Source: Pleurocapsa minor GSE-CHR-MK 17-07R
Lineage (GTDB): Bacteria; Chloroflexota; Anaerolineae; Aggregatilineales; Phototrophicaceae
DNA: 64,000 nt
Reading direction: 5' to 3'
NCBI GenBank assembly: GCA_019359125.1
Contig: JAHHHY010000001.1
Span: 62,001 to 126,000, forward strand
Within the stretch, counting starts at the first letter, position 1; each line of letters starts with the position of its first letter. The notes beneath the pieces were generated by a model, which saw nothing but the letters and a program-made list of their open reading frames with translations, was not told the origin of the DNA and searched no databases. The translations under genes and the position numbers were made by a program. Positions 20,269 through 30,039 of the stretch are shown here, in pieces.

Positions 20269-21705
20269 TTGAACATCCAAACTGAACGCCTCGCCAACCA
20301 TACTGCACAGTTTACCGTGGAAATCCCTGCCGAACGCCTGGAAAAAGGCAAGCAGCAGGCTGCCAGGCGCCTATCCGGGCGCGTGAATATTCCGGGCTTT
20401 CGTAAAGGTAAGGCCCCTTATTCCATCATCGTCCGTTATTTTGGCGAGCCAGCGATCATTGAAGATGCTTTTGAACTGATCGGCAATGATGTGTATCGCG
20501 AGGCGCTGACTGAAATCGGCGTCGAGCCGTATGGCCCCGGCAACTACGAAAAGTATGATGCCGAAAAGATGACGATGACGTTCACCGTGCCGCTGGCGCC
20601 CGAAGTCACGCTGGGCGATTACCGCGCGGTGCGCCTGGACTACAGCGTGCCAGTGGTGACCGACGAGGATGTCGAAAAGACCTTCAAGTCGCTGCTGGAG
20701 CAGAATGCGACCAGCGAAGTCATCGAAGGCCCTGCCGAAGCCGGACACCGTGTCACCGTGGATATTCACGGAGTGGTGGCGGAAGATCATAAAGAAGAAG
20801 ACGGCGAAGAAAAGGCCGAAGATGACCACGATCATGTCGTGGATCACAACGACCCGAACCTGTATGCGCACGAACACGGCGTGCAGATTCTGCTCGATGC
20901 CGACCATGAGCCGATTCCTGGCTTTGCCGACGCGCTGATTGGCGTGCAGGCCGGGGAAACCCGCAGCTTCGATATCGTTGGGCCGGAAGGCGACGAGGAT
21001 TTCGAGGACGTGGCCGGCAAGACCGTTCACTTCACCGTGTCGGTGCAGAAGGTCGAAAGCGTTGTGCTGCCGGAGCTGGATGATGCTTTTGCGGCCAAAA
21101 TGACGGCCAATGAAGAGAAGCCACTTACGCTGGAAGAACTGCGTGTGCGCGTGGCGGACAATCTCAAGAGCATCAACGAGAACCGCTTCATGCAGGATTA
21201 TTCCCGCAAGGCGCTGGATGCAATGGTGGAGACAGCCACGGTGGCCTATCCGCAGCAGCTGCTGGCCGACGAAGTGGAAGAAATGAAGGAACAGTTTGAC
21301 CAGAACCTGCGGCAGCAGGGGTTCACCCTCAAAGATTACATGAAGGTGATGAACAAGACTGATGCCGATATGTTCGAAGAATACCGCCCAACTGCCGAAC
21401 TGCGCGTGAAGCGCGGGCTGGTGATGCGTGAAGTGATGAAGGCCGAGCGCATCGGTGCCAGCAACGAAGAACTGATGGGTGAGATTGACAATATGCTGGG
21501 TCCGGTGGCAGATGAAAACCGTGACCAGATGCGCAAGGTGCTCGAAGATCCAAAGATGCGCCTGAATGTACTGGATGATTTACTGCGTCGTAAAACTACC
21601 GAGCGCATCGTAGCGATCGCAAAGGGTGAAGCACCCGAATTGCCGGCCGCCGACGCAGCCGAAGAAGAAGTAGCAGAAACGGTCGAGGACGACCAGGGAG
21701 CCTAA
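20269..21705 (+). CDS. tig: trigger factor (ribosome-associated chaperone, peptidyl-prolyl isomerase)
   Basis: First chaperone met by nascent chains at the ribosome exit. The N-terminal ribosome-binding signature GFRKGKAP is at about residues 43-50. A PPIase (FKBP-like) domain spans about 155-265, and the helical C-terminal substrate cradle follows. It has 478 residues against about 430 in well-known trigger factors; the extra length includes an acidic, histidine-rich insert (residues 171-215) inside the PPIase domain. The start is TTG, since [14 protein letters not shown] is the natural N-terminus and TTAGGA lies 10 bases upstream. clpP follows after 4 bases. Confidence 0.95.
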   Translation: MNIQTERLANHTAQFTVEIPAERLEKGKQQAARRLSGRVNIPGFRKGKAPYSIIVRYFGEPAIIEDAFELIGNDVYREALTEIGVEPYGPGNYEKYDAEKMTMTFTVPLAPEVTLGDYRAVRLDYSVPVVTDEDVEKTFKSLLEQNATSEVIEGPAEAGHRVTVDIHGVVAEDHKEEDGEEKAEDDHDHVVDHNDPNLYAHEHGVQILLDADHEPIPGFADALIGVQAGETRSFDIVGPEGDEDFEDVAGKTVHFTVSVQKVESVVLPELDDAFAAKMTANEEKPLTLEELRVRVADNLKSINENRFMQDYSRKALDAMVETATVAYPQQLLADEVEEMKEQFDQNLRQQGFTLKDYMKVMNKTDADMFEEYRPTAELRVKRGLVMREVMKAERIGASNEELMGEIDNMLGPVADENRDQMRKVLEDPKMRLNVLDDLLRRKTTERIVAIAKGEAPELPAADAAEEEVAETVEDDQGA

Positions 21706-21709
21706 TACA

Positions 21710-22357
21710 ATGTTTTCATCCATGCCGACAAATCTTGTCCCGATGGTGATTGAATCTGGAAGCCGTGGCGAGCGCGCCTATGATATTTACTCGCTGCTGC
21801 TGAAGGAACGTATCGTGATGCTGGGCACGGGGATCAATGACCAGATCGCGAATCTGATCGTTGCCCAGCTACTGTTCCTGCAGCGCGAAGATTCCGAGCG
21901 CCAGATTCAGATGTTTGTCAACTCGCCCGGTGGTGTGATTTACGCAGGCATGGCAATCTATGATACGATGCAGCAGATCAGCGCGCCGGTGAGCACCACC
22001 GCCGTTGGCCTGACCGCCAGCTTTGGCACCGTCATCCTGACTGCCGGCAGCAAGGGCCTGCGTTATGCACTGCCGAATGCCACGGTGCACATGCACCAGC
22101 CGCTGGGCGGCGCGCAGGGCCAGGCCTCCGACATCGTGATTCAGGCGAACGAGATTATGCGCCTGAAGGAACGCCTGAACGAAGTGCTGATGCGCCACAC
22201 CGGCCGCGAACGCGAAGTGATCGAGCGCGACACCGACCGCGATGTGTATCTGAGCGCGCAGCAGGCCGTGGATTACGGCCTGATCGATGCCGTGCTCGAA
22301 TCCACCAAGCTGATCGGTGGCACGAATGGTAATGGCGCCAAACTGAAGGCTGGCTGA
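21710..22357 (+). CDS. clpP: ATP-dependent Clp protease proteolytic subunit
   Basis: A 215-residue serine peptidase that forms the two-ring Clp barrel. The catalytic Ser is in [12 protein letters not shown], the His in [13 protein letters not shown], and the Asp in [29 protein letters not shown] is the oxyanion and substrate block. The start ATG at 21710 has AGGGAG 9 bases upstream; a second ATG four codons later is possible. The serine motif has Thr and Phe at positions where most ClpPs have Ala and Met; the triad itself is intact. It sits between tig and clpX, the common tig-clpP-clpX order. Confidence 0.96.
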   Translation: MFSSMPTNLVPMVIESGSRGERAYDIYSLLLKERIVMLGTGINDQIANLIVAQLLFLQREDSERQIQMFVNSPGGVIYAGMAIYDTMQQISAPVSTTAVGLTASFGTVILTAGSKGLRYALPNATVHMHQPLGGAQGQASDIVIQANEIMRLKERLNEVLMRHTGREREVIERDTDRDVYLSAQQAVDYGLIDAVLESTKLIGGTNGNGAKLKAG

Positions 22358-22446
22358 TCCCAGACCTCGTCTTCTGAATCGTTGTGATGTTTCCGGGGGG
22401 CGCGGCGAATTTCCTGCTGGCGCCCCCTTGTCTATGGAGGTAGTGC

Positions 22447-23739
22447 GTGTCTAATTCTCCCGGCACACAAAAATGTTCGTTCTGCCGTCGTTCGCATGAC
22501 GAAGTGGAACGCCTTATCGCAGGCCCGGATGGCGTGTTCATCTGTGACAACTGCGTTGAGCTGTGCCAGCGTATCATGTTCGACGAATCCGGCCCCAGTG
22601 CAGAAGAAACACAGACTGAGGCATTCGAGCTGTCCACCCTGCCATCCCCGCGTGACATTATGGCCCACCTGGACGAATACGTCGTCGGGCAGGACCATGC
22701 CAAGCGCGTGCTCAGCGTGGCGGTCTATAACCACTACAAGCGCATTCGCAGCGGTGGCGTCGCCAATGGGGTGGAGCTGGACAAAAGCAACATCCTGATG
22801 GTGGGCCCGACCGGCAGCGGCAAGACGCTGCTGGCGCAGACGCTGGCCCGTATGCTGGATGTGCCGTTCTGCATCGCTGATGCGACATCGTTGACCGAAG
22901 CCGGTTATGTGGGCGAAGACGTGGAGAATATCCTGCTGCGCCTGGTGCAGGCCGCGGATGGGGACATCGCACGTGCTGAAAAAGGCATCGTGTACGTCGA
23001 TGAAATTGACAAGATTGCGCGCAAAAGCGCCGATAATCCGTCGATTACGCGTGACGTGTCCGGCGAGGGCGTGCAGCAGGCCCTGCTGAAGATCATCGAA
23101 GGCACGGTGGCCAATGTGCCGCCGCAGGGTGGCCGCAAGCACCCGCATCAGGAATTTTTGCAGGTGAATACGTCCAACATCCTGTTCATCTGTGGCGGCA
23201 CCTTTGCCGGCATCCATGAGCAGATTTCCAAGCGCATTGGCGGCAAGGCGTCGATCGGCTTCCAGACGGAAGTGCGCACCGACCATGACCTCGCCGATCT
23301 GCTGCGCCAGGTCAGCCCGGAAGACCTGATCCAGTTTGGCCTGATTCCAGAGTTTGCCGGCCGCCTGCCGGTGCTGGTGACGGTCGATCCGCTGGACAAG
23401 CCCGCGCTGGTGCGCATCCTGACCGAGCCGCGCAACGCGCTGGTGAAGCAGTATCAGCAGCTGCTGGCGCTGGATAACCTTGAGCTTGAATTTGAGGAAT
23501 CGGCCCTGAACGCTGCTGCTGAAATCGCCATGAAGCGCGGCACGGGCGCCCGTGGCCTGCGTGCGATTATCGAAAGCCGCCTGCTGGACGTGATGTTCGA
23601 GGCGCCCGGTCGCAGCGATCTGGCCAAGGTGGTGGTGGATGCCGATGTCATCCATGGCATACGCCAGCCGAAGCTATATTCGCGCGAAGACACGCTGATT
23701 GAGTGGCCGGAGAAGTCGCCTGTCAAGGGTGCCGCGTAG
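22447..23739 (+). CDS. clpX: ATP-dependent Clp protease ATP-binding subunit ClpX
   Basis: AAA+ unfoldase that feeds substrates to ClpP; 430 residues. The N-terminal zinc-binding domain has the four Cys in KCSFCRRS and CDNCVELC. The ATPase part shows [20 protein letters not shown] (Walker A), [14 protein letters not shown] (Walker B), the pore loop [13 protein letters not shown], and the [22 protein letters not shown] and [10 protein letters not shown] (IGF-type ClpP-binding) regions. It starts with GTG at 22447, directly after TATGGAGGTAGTGC, which is a strong ribosome-binding site. The 89-base gap from clpP has no terminator. Confidence 0.97.
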   Translation: MSNSPGTQKCSFCRRSHDEVERLIAGPDGVFICDNCVELCQRIMFDESGPSAEETQTEAFELSTLPSPRDIMAHLDEYVVGQDHAKRVLSVAVYNHYKRIRSGGVANGVELDKSNILMVGPTGSGKTLLAQTLARMLDVPFCIADATSLTEAGYVGEDVENILLRLVQAADGDIARAEKGIVYVDEIDKIARKSADNPSITRDVSGEGVQQALLKIIEGTVANVPPQGGRKHPHQEFLQVNTSNILFICGGTFAGIHEQISKRIGGKASIGFQTEVRTDHDLADLLRQVSPEDLIQFGLIPEFAGRLPVLVTVDPLDKPALVRILTEPRNALVKQYQQLLALDNLELEFEESALNAAAEIAMKRGTGARGLRAIIESRLLDVMFEAPGRSDLAKVVVDADVIHGIRQPKLYSREDTLIEWPEKSPVKGAA

Positions 23740-23769
23740 TCGTCAGCTCAAAACGCGTTAGACACAGAC

Positions 23770-23806
23770 AGCACCGTCGGCCCAACCAGCCGACGGTGCT
23801 TTTTTA
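23770..23806 (+). terminator. intrinsic terminator after clpX
   Basis: Perfect 12-bp stem (AGCACCGTCGGC and complement), 7-base loop, then six T. It also covers the convergent gene's stop region. Confidence 0.9.
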
Positions 23807-24412
23807 TGTCTCCGGCTGAAGGATGACCACTTCAGAGGCGTCGGCTACTTCGCGGCGAAAATTGACGGCGTTGGAACGACTGGCAAAATCCCACTTGCAC
23901 GGAATGGTCCAGCGCGGGCGGATGCGCGCCACAAAGTCAGCCGCGCGCGCGGTCGTCATGCCTTCGGTGCTGCTGATGGGCAGGATGAGGATATCCGGCT
24001 GAGAGACGCCGGTTTCGGGCAGGCTGACGGTGTCGCCGGTGTAATAAATATCGAAGAAGTTGATCGAAATCACGAATCCGAGGCTTTGGCCCGCAGCACT
24101 GCGGCGGGTGGATGCGGACACCGTGGGGATGCCCTTGACACTGGCGCGCCCCAGCGAAATGGTTTGCCAGGGGCGCAGAATCTCGCAGTCATGCAGCTCC
24201 TGCGCGGCCGATTCTGACGCAATGACCCGAGTATTGGCATTGCGCAGCTTGGCGATGTCTGCGGGCGAACAGGTTTCGTGTCCGTCATGGCCGACGAGAA
24301 TGACATCGGCAGGGATGTCTGGAGAGGCAATCCGCCATGGATTGATATAGATGGCGGGAGTACAGGCGATCAGAAAACTGTTGTTTCCCAGCCAGTGAAT
24401 GTGCTCGATCAT
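23804..24412 (-). CDS. MBL-fold protein with a degraded metal-binding motif
   Basis: A 202-residue protein of the metallo-beta-lactamase superfamily (the UlaG/YcjY-like 'domain L' branch) by its plan: EHIHWLGNNSFLI at the start, PADVILVGHDGHETCSPADI at the zinc-motif position, FDIYYTGDT, and a C-terminal PDILILPIS strand. Active relatives read H-x-H-x-D-H-C-S; here the stretch reads HDGHETCS, so two of the three His and the Asp are not in place, although YYTGDT keeps the later Asp. It may be non-catalytic or bind a different metal set. The frame opens at 24520, but the ATG at 24412 (MIEHIHWLG) is the natural start. Divergent from the AAA+ gene. Confidence 0.7.
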   Translation of the reverse strand: MIEHIHWLGNNSFLIACTPAIYINPWRIASPDIPADVILVGHDGHETCSPADIAKLRNANTRVIASESAAQELHDCEILRPWQTISLGRASVKGIPTVSASTRRSAAGQSLGFVISINFFDIYYTGDTVSLPETGVSQPDILILPISSTEGMTTARAADFVARIRPRWTIPCKWDFASRSNAVNFRREVADASEVVILQPET

Positions 24413-24513
24413 GGGGGTTGGCGTGCCTGATGACTGCTCACGGAGCGATAGACTTTTGACTGTAGCGCGTCGGGACAGTTTCCTCAAGGGCGTGGGCTGC
24501 AAGTTCGTAAATT

Positions 24514-24540
24514 TTGCCAATTCCTAAACCCCTATATAAT
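24514..24540 (+). promoter_or_regulatory. promoter of the AAA+ ATPase gene
   Basis: TTGCCA, 15-bp spacer, perfect TATAAT, about 100 bases before the ATG at 24643. The AT-rich spacer region between the two divergent genes (24413-24642) holds nothing else that I recognise. Confidence 0.5.
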
Positions 24541-24642
24541 TCTTATTGAATCATTTGGCTGAAATCCAGCTATCGTGCTTTGCTATTACAAGCGATTCAA
24601 TTCTCGAAATATGAAGCGGCAGCCTGTTGGAGTGAGCTTTGC

Positions 24643-26004
24643 ATGAACAATATTCCTGGTTCCAATGTACCGCGCCAGCCGATCAAGACCCTGTCGGGCA
24701 GCCTGCGACCTACGCAAACGGGTGACCTGAGCGGCGCGTGGACACCCCCGCCGCTGTCAAAGCTGGAAGATACCGGCCTGAATCTGCTGAATGTGGCGGA
24801 CCTGGTGCTGAAAGTGCTGTATTTCGGCGGCTATATGGCAGGCCATCAGATTGCCGATATCGTCAAGCTGCCGTTTACCGGCGTGCTTGACACGGTGATG
24901 GAATTCCTCAAGCGCGAGAAACATGTGGAAGTGCGCGGCACGGGGGGCATCGGTGAATCCGGCTACCAGTACCTGATTTCCAGCGCGGGCGCCAATAAGG
25001 CTCGTGAGGCGCTCGACCGCTCGCAGTATGCTGGCCCGGCGCCGGTGACGCTGGCGCAGTATATCCAGGCGATGAACGAGCAGAATACGCGGCGCCTGCT
25101 GGTGCACGAGGAAGAGCTGCGCGGCGTCATGCGCAACCTGGTGATCTCGGATGACATGCTGGGGCGCATCGGCCCTGCTGTGAACAGCGGCAAGTCGATC
25201 TTCCTGTATGGCCCTCCCGGCAACGGCAAGACGACCGTCGCAGAAACCGTTGGGCGCATGGTGCTCAGCGGCACGATCTGGATTCCCCATGCATTTGACG
25301 TGGACGGACAGGTCATCCGCGTATTTGACAACGTGAACCACGAGCTGGCCGAGCCGGAGGAGCGCATCCGCCTGGGTGTGGGCATGTCGCCAGACCCGCG
25401 CTGGATTCGCGTGCGCCGCCCGATGATCATGGTCGGCGGTGAGCTGACGCTGGCCGGCCTGGACCTGGTGTTTGACGACACTAACAAGTATTACGAGGCG
25501 CCGTTCCAGGTGAAAGCCAACGGCGGCATGTTCCTCATCGACGACTTTGGACGCCAGCAGGTGCGCCCGCGTGACCTGCTCAATCGCTGGATTGTGCCGC
25601 TTGAAAAAGGCGCAGACTTCCTGACGCTGGCGACCGGCCGCAAGATCGAAATGCCGTTCTTCGTGCTGATTGTGTTCTCGACCAATATCGACCCGCGCGA
25701 CCTGGTGGACGAGGCGTTCCTGCGCCGTATCCGCCATAAAATCGAAATTACCGACCCCACGCCGGACCAGTTCCGCGAGATTTTCAAGCGTGTGTGCATG
25801 GCCAAAAATGTGAAATACGACGATAACGCGCTGGCCTATCTGTACAAGGAATGGTACCTGAACCAGAATCGCAAGTTGCGTTCGGTGCATCCCCGCGACC
25901 TGATCAATCAGCTGCTGGATATCGCGGTTTACCTGAATAAGCCGCCGGTGCTGAGCAAAGACATGATCGACCGCGCGGCCGCATCTTACTTTGTGAACCT
26001 ATGA
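24643..26004 (+). CDS. AAA+ ATPase with N-terminal winged-helix-like region, role unknown
   Basis: A 453-residue protein. Residues about 45-125 look like a winged helix or small helical domain (VADLVLKVLYFGGYMAGHQIADIV). The AAA+ module shows Walker A LYGPPGNGKTTVAE (about 188-201), Walker B GGMFLIDDFGRQQ (about 294-306), sensor-1 IVFSTNIDP (N348), and a candidate arginine finger RRIRHKIEI (about 361). A C-terminal lid domain contains RSVHPRDLINQLLDIA. The ATG at 24643 follows TTGGAGTGAG and is preferred to the open frame at 24580. Its stop overlaps the next start (ATGA), so the pair is translationally coupled. Confidence 0.75.
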   Translation: MNNIPGSNVPRQPIKTLSGSLRPTQTGDLSGAWTPPPLSKLEDTGLNLLNVADLVLKVLYFGGYMAGHQIADIVKLPFTGVLDTVMEFLKREKHVEVRGTGGIGESGYQYLISSAGANKAREALDRSQYAGPAPVTLAQYIQAMNEQNTRRLLVHEEELRGVMRNLVISDDMLGRIGPAVNSGKSIFLYGPPGNGKTTVAETVGRMVLSGTIWIPHAFDVDGQVIRVFDNVNHELAEPEERIRLGVGMSPDPRWIRVRRPMIMVGGELTLAGLDLVFDDTNKYYEAPFQVKANGGMFLIDDFGRQQVRPRDLLNRWIVPLEKGADFLTLATGRKIEMPFFVLIVFSTNIDPRDLVDEAFLRRIRHKIEITDPTPDQFREIFKRVCMAKNVKYDDNALAYLYKEWYLNQNRKLRSVHPRDLINQLLDIAVYLNKPPVLSKDMIDRAAASYFVNL

Positions 26005-27026
26005 CAAAAGTTCGAAACGGGATGCCTGTCCCGCGCCATCAGGTGCTGCTGCTGGATGATGGCAATCCGGCTGTCTTGTGGGCGGAAGAGCGTGTGCAGG
26101 AATTGCAGTCGGGCCGTTTTCACGAAGGCATTGACCTGGCGCGCGCGCGTTCACTGCTGGATGACGAGCTGCACGAGCTGGCTTCGCTGGGCATCATCGA
26201 GGATTACAGTGACCAGTTTGTCTGGCTGATGGCGATGCATGTGCCGCGGGAGTCGCCTGATGACGTCGAGATGCGCGCGCTGGCGGAGGCCGCGGGCAAG
26301 CGTGTCTTCATCGTGTACACCACGCTGCTGGAAGACCAGGTGGAGCAGGTGCGCACGCGTCTGGACAAGAGCCCGCTGAAGCACGAGGTCGAGGTGCTGC
26401 CGCTGAACGGGCTGACGGCCATTGTCGGGCGCGCTGGCAAGCCGTTCGCTACGGTGGGCGAGGCAGACCACGTGTTGCAGATTGTGCTGCGGCTGGGCGC
26501 ACAGTTTGCCGATTCAGCCGTCGTCTTTCAGGATGGCCGTGATGGACGTAAATCCACCAATGAAATGGTTGCCGCGGTGCTGAATGAGCCTGAAGCAGAG
26601 CTATCGTTTGACGAGCTGGCGGCCAGCCAGATGGCGACTGAGGCTACCGCAGGCAAGCGTGCGCTGCTGGTGGTGCATGAGCCGCATTTTGAGCGCGTCG
26701 CCTTCGAGGCGCTGGGCAGCCTGAATATCGAGCCGCTGGTCATCGGCTCGGATGCGGCGCTGCGTCAGGCGCTGGCCGAAAGCCCTGCACTGCTAATGTG
26801 CGATATGGCCGCCATTGAGCAAATTGGCTCGCAGTGGCTGGTCGATCTGTTGTCTGAATATGGGCGTGCGCTTCCAGTGCTGGTGCTGGCGAATCCGGCC
26901 CAGTTTGACCCTGACGCTGCGCTGATTCTGAAGAATGCCGGCGTCGGCTTCGTGCTGGATTTTCCCCTCAGCGCATCGAAACTGCGCCTGCATATTTATG
27001 AAGTGCTGCATCATCCACAAGCCTAG
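26001..27026 (+). CDS. unknown protein with receiver-like C-terminal domain
   Basis: A 341-residue soluble protein, translationally coupled to the AAA+ gene by a 4-base overlap. The C-terminal 120 residues follow the response-regulator receiver plan: ALLVVHEPHFERVAFEALGS, then a central Asp in LLMCDMA, then PVLVLANP, then FVLDFPLSASKL. The Asp at the phosphorylation position is kept, but the usual acidic pair at strand 1 and the conserved Lys-Pro are absent, so phosphorylation is doubtful. The middle (about 90-170) looks like a second alpha/beta unit; the N-terminus (ELQSGRFHEGIDLARARSLLDDELHELASLG) is helical. I do not recognise a named family. Confidence 0.6.
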   Translation: MTKVRNGMPVPRHQVLLLDDGNPAVLWAEERVQELQSGRFHEGIDLARARSLLDDELHELASLGIIEDYSDQFVWLMAMHVPRESPDDVEMRALAEAAGKRVFIVYTTLLEDQVEQVRTRLDKSPLKHEVEVLPLNGLTAIVGRAGKPFATVGEADHVLQIVLRLGAQFADSAVVFQDGRDGRKSTNEMVAAVLNEPEAELSFDELAASQMATEATAGKRALLVVHEPHFERVAFEALGSLNIEPLVIGSDAALRQALAESPALLMCDMAAIEQIGSQWLVDLLSEYGRALPVLVLANPAQFDPDAALILKNAGVGFVLDFPLSASKLRLHIYEVLHHPQA

Positions 27027-27116
27027 CTGCACGCCAGATAGGATAGAATGCCGATTGTAATCCGGCGCTGTTCTGCTAAAGTGATAGCTATGGTTTTCTA
27101 GTATTTCACGTGGATT

Positions 27117-27743
27117 ATGGCTGCTTCCTCACACGATCCTGTCCCCTGGTCTAAGCATATGCGCCGTCTTTCGGGTGCGTCTTCCAACGCAGACAGTGAC
27201 GGCCTGCCCGATGCATTTGGCGGGTCCCTTGATGAATGGATGGCACCTGCTGAAGTGGTAGAGCAGGTGAAAGCCCACTACCGCGAAACTGTGCAGTGGC
27301 TTGAGGCCGCGCCGGCCTATGTCGGCTTCGCGCGTTGGCGTGATCAGGCCGCACGCTTTCTCAGCGGGGCGAGCCTGGTACACTTCACCGCTTCGCTGCA
27401 AACGGCCCGCGAATCTGTGCCCCGTCTCTTTGACGTGCTGCGTGCAGAGCATCACCTGAGCGTGCGTTATTTCTCGCACCATGGCGTCATGTGCCTGCTG
27501 ACCGATGAACAGCTGGACCGCCGCGTGGCGACCTACGATCTGTCGACTGGCGCGCGCGTGACCACGCAGGATATGGGCAGCAGTCGCGTCGTGTTTGCGA
27601 TGCGCTATGTCGCGCAGGGCGAGCCGCGCTGGAAAGTCGATACCTACCTTCAGGAAATGCCGCTGGCAGCGAATAATCCGCAGGGCAGGGTGCGCATCGT
27701 GGAGCGGGCATCGCTGCCACGTCCCACCGGCCGCGACAGCTAA
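27117..27743 (+). CDS. hypothetical protein
   Basis: A 208-residue protein without signal peptide or membrane helix. Residues 45-180 have an alpha+beta look: long helices (EVVEQVKAHYRETVQWLEAAP and YVGFARWRDQAARFL) followed by strands (HHLSVRYFSHHGVMCLLTD and SRVVFAMRYVAQGEPRWKVDTYLQEM). This plan resembles small NTF2/IMS-like domains, but that is a guess. It lies 90 bases after the receiver-like gene and 5 bases before the epimerase gene, all in one direction. The ATG at 27117 has no clear ribosome-binding site. Confidence 0.6.
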   Translation: MAASSHDPVPWSKHMRRLSGASSNADSDGLPDAFGGSLDEWMAPAEVVEQVKAHYRETVQWLEAAPAYVGFARWRDQAARFLSGASLVHFTASLQTARESVPRLFDVLRAEHHLSVRYFSHHGVMCLLTDEQLDRRVATYDLSTGARVTTQDMGSSRVVFAMRYVAQGEPRWKVDTYLQEMPLAANNPQGRVRIVERASLPRPTGRDS

Positions 27744-27748
27744 CCCGT

Positions 27749-28750
27749 GTGAACGACAGCACTGTTTTTGTCACAGGTGCCACAGGCTTCCTGGGGCGCT
27801 ATCTGCTGCCCGCGCTGTCTGAGCGTTATTCCCACGTGCGTGTGCTGGTGCGCCATCCGGATGCCCCGGCCAATGCGTGGCTGCGCACAATTCCCAATCT
27901 CGATATCATCACAGGTGACCTGCATAATGCGAACGCGCTGGCCGCAGGTATGGCAGGCGCATCGTTCGTGGCCCATGCGGCGGGACTGTTTCGCTTCTGG
28001 GGCGATGCGACCGGCTTTGAGCGCGTAAACGTGCAGGGCACCCAGGCCATGCTGGAGGCCGCGCGCGCCGCCGGGATTCGCCGTTTTGTGCATGTGTCCA
28101 CCTTCGCGGTCGTGGGCACGCCGCTGCCGGGCGCGATCGTGGATGAGGCGCATCCGGTCCAGCCGCAGGACCCGTATCAGCGCAGCAAGCTGGAAGCGGA
28201 GCGTCGTGTGCTGGCCGCGGGCGCGGCAGGTGATATGGACGTTGTGGTGCTTCGCCCAGGTGCATTTTACGGGCCGCATGGCACCTACGCGTTCAATCGG
28301 CTGTTTTTTCACGACCCGATGCGCGGCCTGATCATGCAGATGGATGGCGGCAAATACATCATCCCGCCGGTGTTCGTGCCGGACGTGGCGCAGGCGGTCG
28401 CGCTGGCGCTGGAACACGGCCGCGACGGCGAAATTTATAACATTTGCGGCCAGCCGCTCAGCCATCGCGCGGCCTATGACATTGTCTGCCGTGAAGCAAA
28501 GCTGCGCTTTCCCCGCCTCAATCTGCCCGGCTGGATGGGCATTATGGCCTCGCAAATCATGGAGCGCGTCGCGTCGATTACCCACCGCGAACCGTTCTAC
28601 CCCTTAAATATGCGCACCTACGTGTATAATGACTGGCGGGTTTCTTCAGAAAAAGCGGAGCGTGAGCTGGGTATCCGGTTTACGCCGTTTGAAGACGGGG
28701 CGCGGCAGACGATTGCGTGGTATCGCGCCGGTCGCCCACAGGTCAGCTAA
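27749..28750 (+). CDS. NAD(P)-dependent epimerase/dehydratase (extended SDR)
   Basis: A 333-residue extended short-chain dehydrogenase. The nucleotide site is VFVTGATGFLGRYLLPAL at the N-terminus; FVHVSTFAVVG supplies the Ser region; and the catalytic Tyr-x-x-x-Lys is YQRSK. VVLRPGAFYGPHG is the usual later block. Relatives act on nucleotide sugars, dihydroflavonol-type compounds or sterols; the substrate is not readable. The start is GTG at 27749 (MNDSTVFVTGATGF), 5 bases after the previous stop. It is followed by obgE after 29 bases. Confidence 0.85.
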   Translation: MNDSTVFVTGATGFLGRYLLPALSERYSHVRVLVRHPDAPANAWLRTIPNLDIITGDLHNANALAAGMAGASFVAHAAGLFRFWGDATGFERVNVQGTQAMLEAARAAGIRRFVHVSTFAVVGTPLPGAIVDEAHPVQPQDPYQRSKLEAERRVLAAGAAGDMDVVVLRPGAFYGPHGTYAFNRLFFHDPMRGLIMQMDGGKYIIPPVFVPDVAQAVALALEHGRDGEIYNICGQPLSHRAAYDIVCREAKLRFPRLNLPGWMGIMASQIMERVASITHREPFYPLNMRTYVYNDWRVSSEKAERELGIRFTPFEDGARQTIAWYRAGRPQVS

Positions 28751-28779
28751 GCACAGAACGAGCAGGTCACAGCAGCAGC

Positions 28780-30039
28780 ATGATTGATCAGGCAAAGATT
28801 TTCGTCCGCAGCGGTAACGGCGGCAACGGTATGGTGGCGTTTCGGCGCGAGAAATATGAGCCCCACGGCGGGCCATACGGCGGAGACGGTGGCAAAGGCG
28901 CGGATGTTATTTTCATCGTGAATCCGAAGATGAGCACCCTGGCGATGTTCCAGAAGAAGGTGCATTTCAAGGGGCTGGACGGTAACAAAGGCGGCACAGC
29001 CAACAAGACGGGCCGCAGCGCGGAGGATGTCATCATTCAGGTGCCCCCGGGTACGATGATCCGTGACAGCGAGACAAAAGAGGTGCTGGCGGACCTGCTG
29101 CATCCCGATGACACGTTTATCGTGGCGCACGGCGGGCGCGGCGGGCGCGGCAATTCGCACTTTCCTACGGCCAATAACCAGGCCCCGCGCTATGCCGAAA
29201 AGGGCGTGCCCGGCGAAGAAAAGTGGGTCGAGCTGGAGCTGCGCCTGATTGCCGATGTTGGCATCGTGGGCGTGCCCAACGCAGGCAAATCGACGCTGCT
29301 GTCGGTCATCAGCAACGCGAAACCGAAGATCGCCAACTATCCATTCACCACGCTGGAGCCGAATCTCGGTGTGGTGCTGTATGACACGCGTGACTTGGTG
29401 GCCGCCGATATTCCCGGCCTGGTGGAAGGCGCGCACATGGGTGTGGGGCTGGGGCATTCGTTCCTGCGCCACATCACCCGTACCAAGCTGATCGTGCATC
29501 TGATCGACGGCACAGCCGAAGACCCGATTGCTGACTTCAACCAGATCAATGTCGAGCTGTCGCTGTACGACGAAAAGCTGGGCAAGCGCCCGCAGATTGT
29601 CGTCTTCAACAAGATGGATGACCCGATTGCCGCCGAAAAGTGGCCGGCGGTGCAGCAGTCGCTGAAAGAGCGCGGCGTCGAGGTGATGGCGATTTCCGGC
29701 GTGACCAGGCAGAATGTGACGCCGCTGGTGCAGCGCATGTTTGCTGAGCTGGACGCCATCCGGCCCGAAGTGACCATCATCGACGAGATGCCGCTGTATG
29801 AGCTGCCCGTGGCAGAAGTGCCCTTCAATATCGAGCGCCTTGCCGAGGGTGAGTATCGCGTGTCGGGCAAGCGTATTGAGCGCGCCGCCCAGATGACGTA
29901 CTGGGATTTGGACGAAGCTGTCCTGCGTTTCCAGCGCACACTGGACGTGCTGGGCATCACGGCTGCCCTGCGCGATGCTGGCATTGAGGAAGGCGATACG
30001 GTCTATATCGGTGACCATGAGCTTGAGTGGACAGACTGA
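28780..30039 (+). CDS. obgE: Obg-family ribosome-associated GTPase
   Basis: Essential GTPase linked to 50S ribosome assembly and the stringent response. It has 419 residues. The N-terminal glycine-rich Obg fold (about 1-158) includes IFVRSGNGGNGMVAFRREKYEPHGGP and GGRGGRGNSHF. The G-domain shows G1 GVPNAGKST, G2 in YPFTTLEPNLG, G3 DIPGLVEGAHMG, and G4 FNKMD. A C-terminal OCT domain follows (about residues 335-419, ending DTVYIGDHELEW). The natural start is the ATG at 28780 (MIDQAKIFVRSG); the frame is open further upstream into the epimerase gene but that part is not conserved. nadD overlaps its 3' end by 23 bases. Confidence 0.96.
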   Translation: MIDQAKIFVRSGNGGNGMVAFRREKYEPHGGPYGGDGGKGADVIFIVNPKMSTLAMFQKKVHFKGLDGNKGGTANKTGRSAEDVIIQVPPGTMIRDSETKEVLADLLHPDDTFIVAHGGRGGRGNSHFPTANNQAPRYAEKGVPGEEKWVELELRLIADVGIVGVPNAGKSTLLSVISNAKPKIANYPFTTLEPNLGVVLYDTRDLVAADIPGLVEGAHMGVGLGHSFLRHITRTKLIVHLIDGTAEDPIADFNQINVELSLYDEKLGKRPQIVVFNKMDDPIAAEKWPAVQQSLKERGVEVMAISGVTRQNVTPLVQRMFAELDAIRPEVTIIDEMPLYELPVAEVPFNIERLAEGEYRVSGKRIERAAQMTYWDLDEAVLRFQRTLDVLGITAALRDAGIEEGDTVYIGDHELEWTD

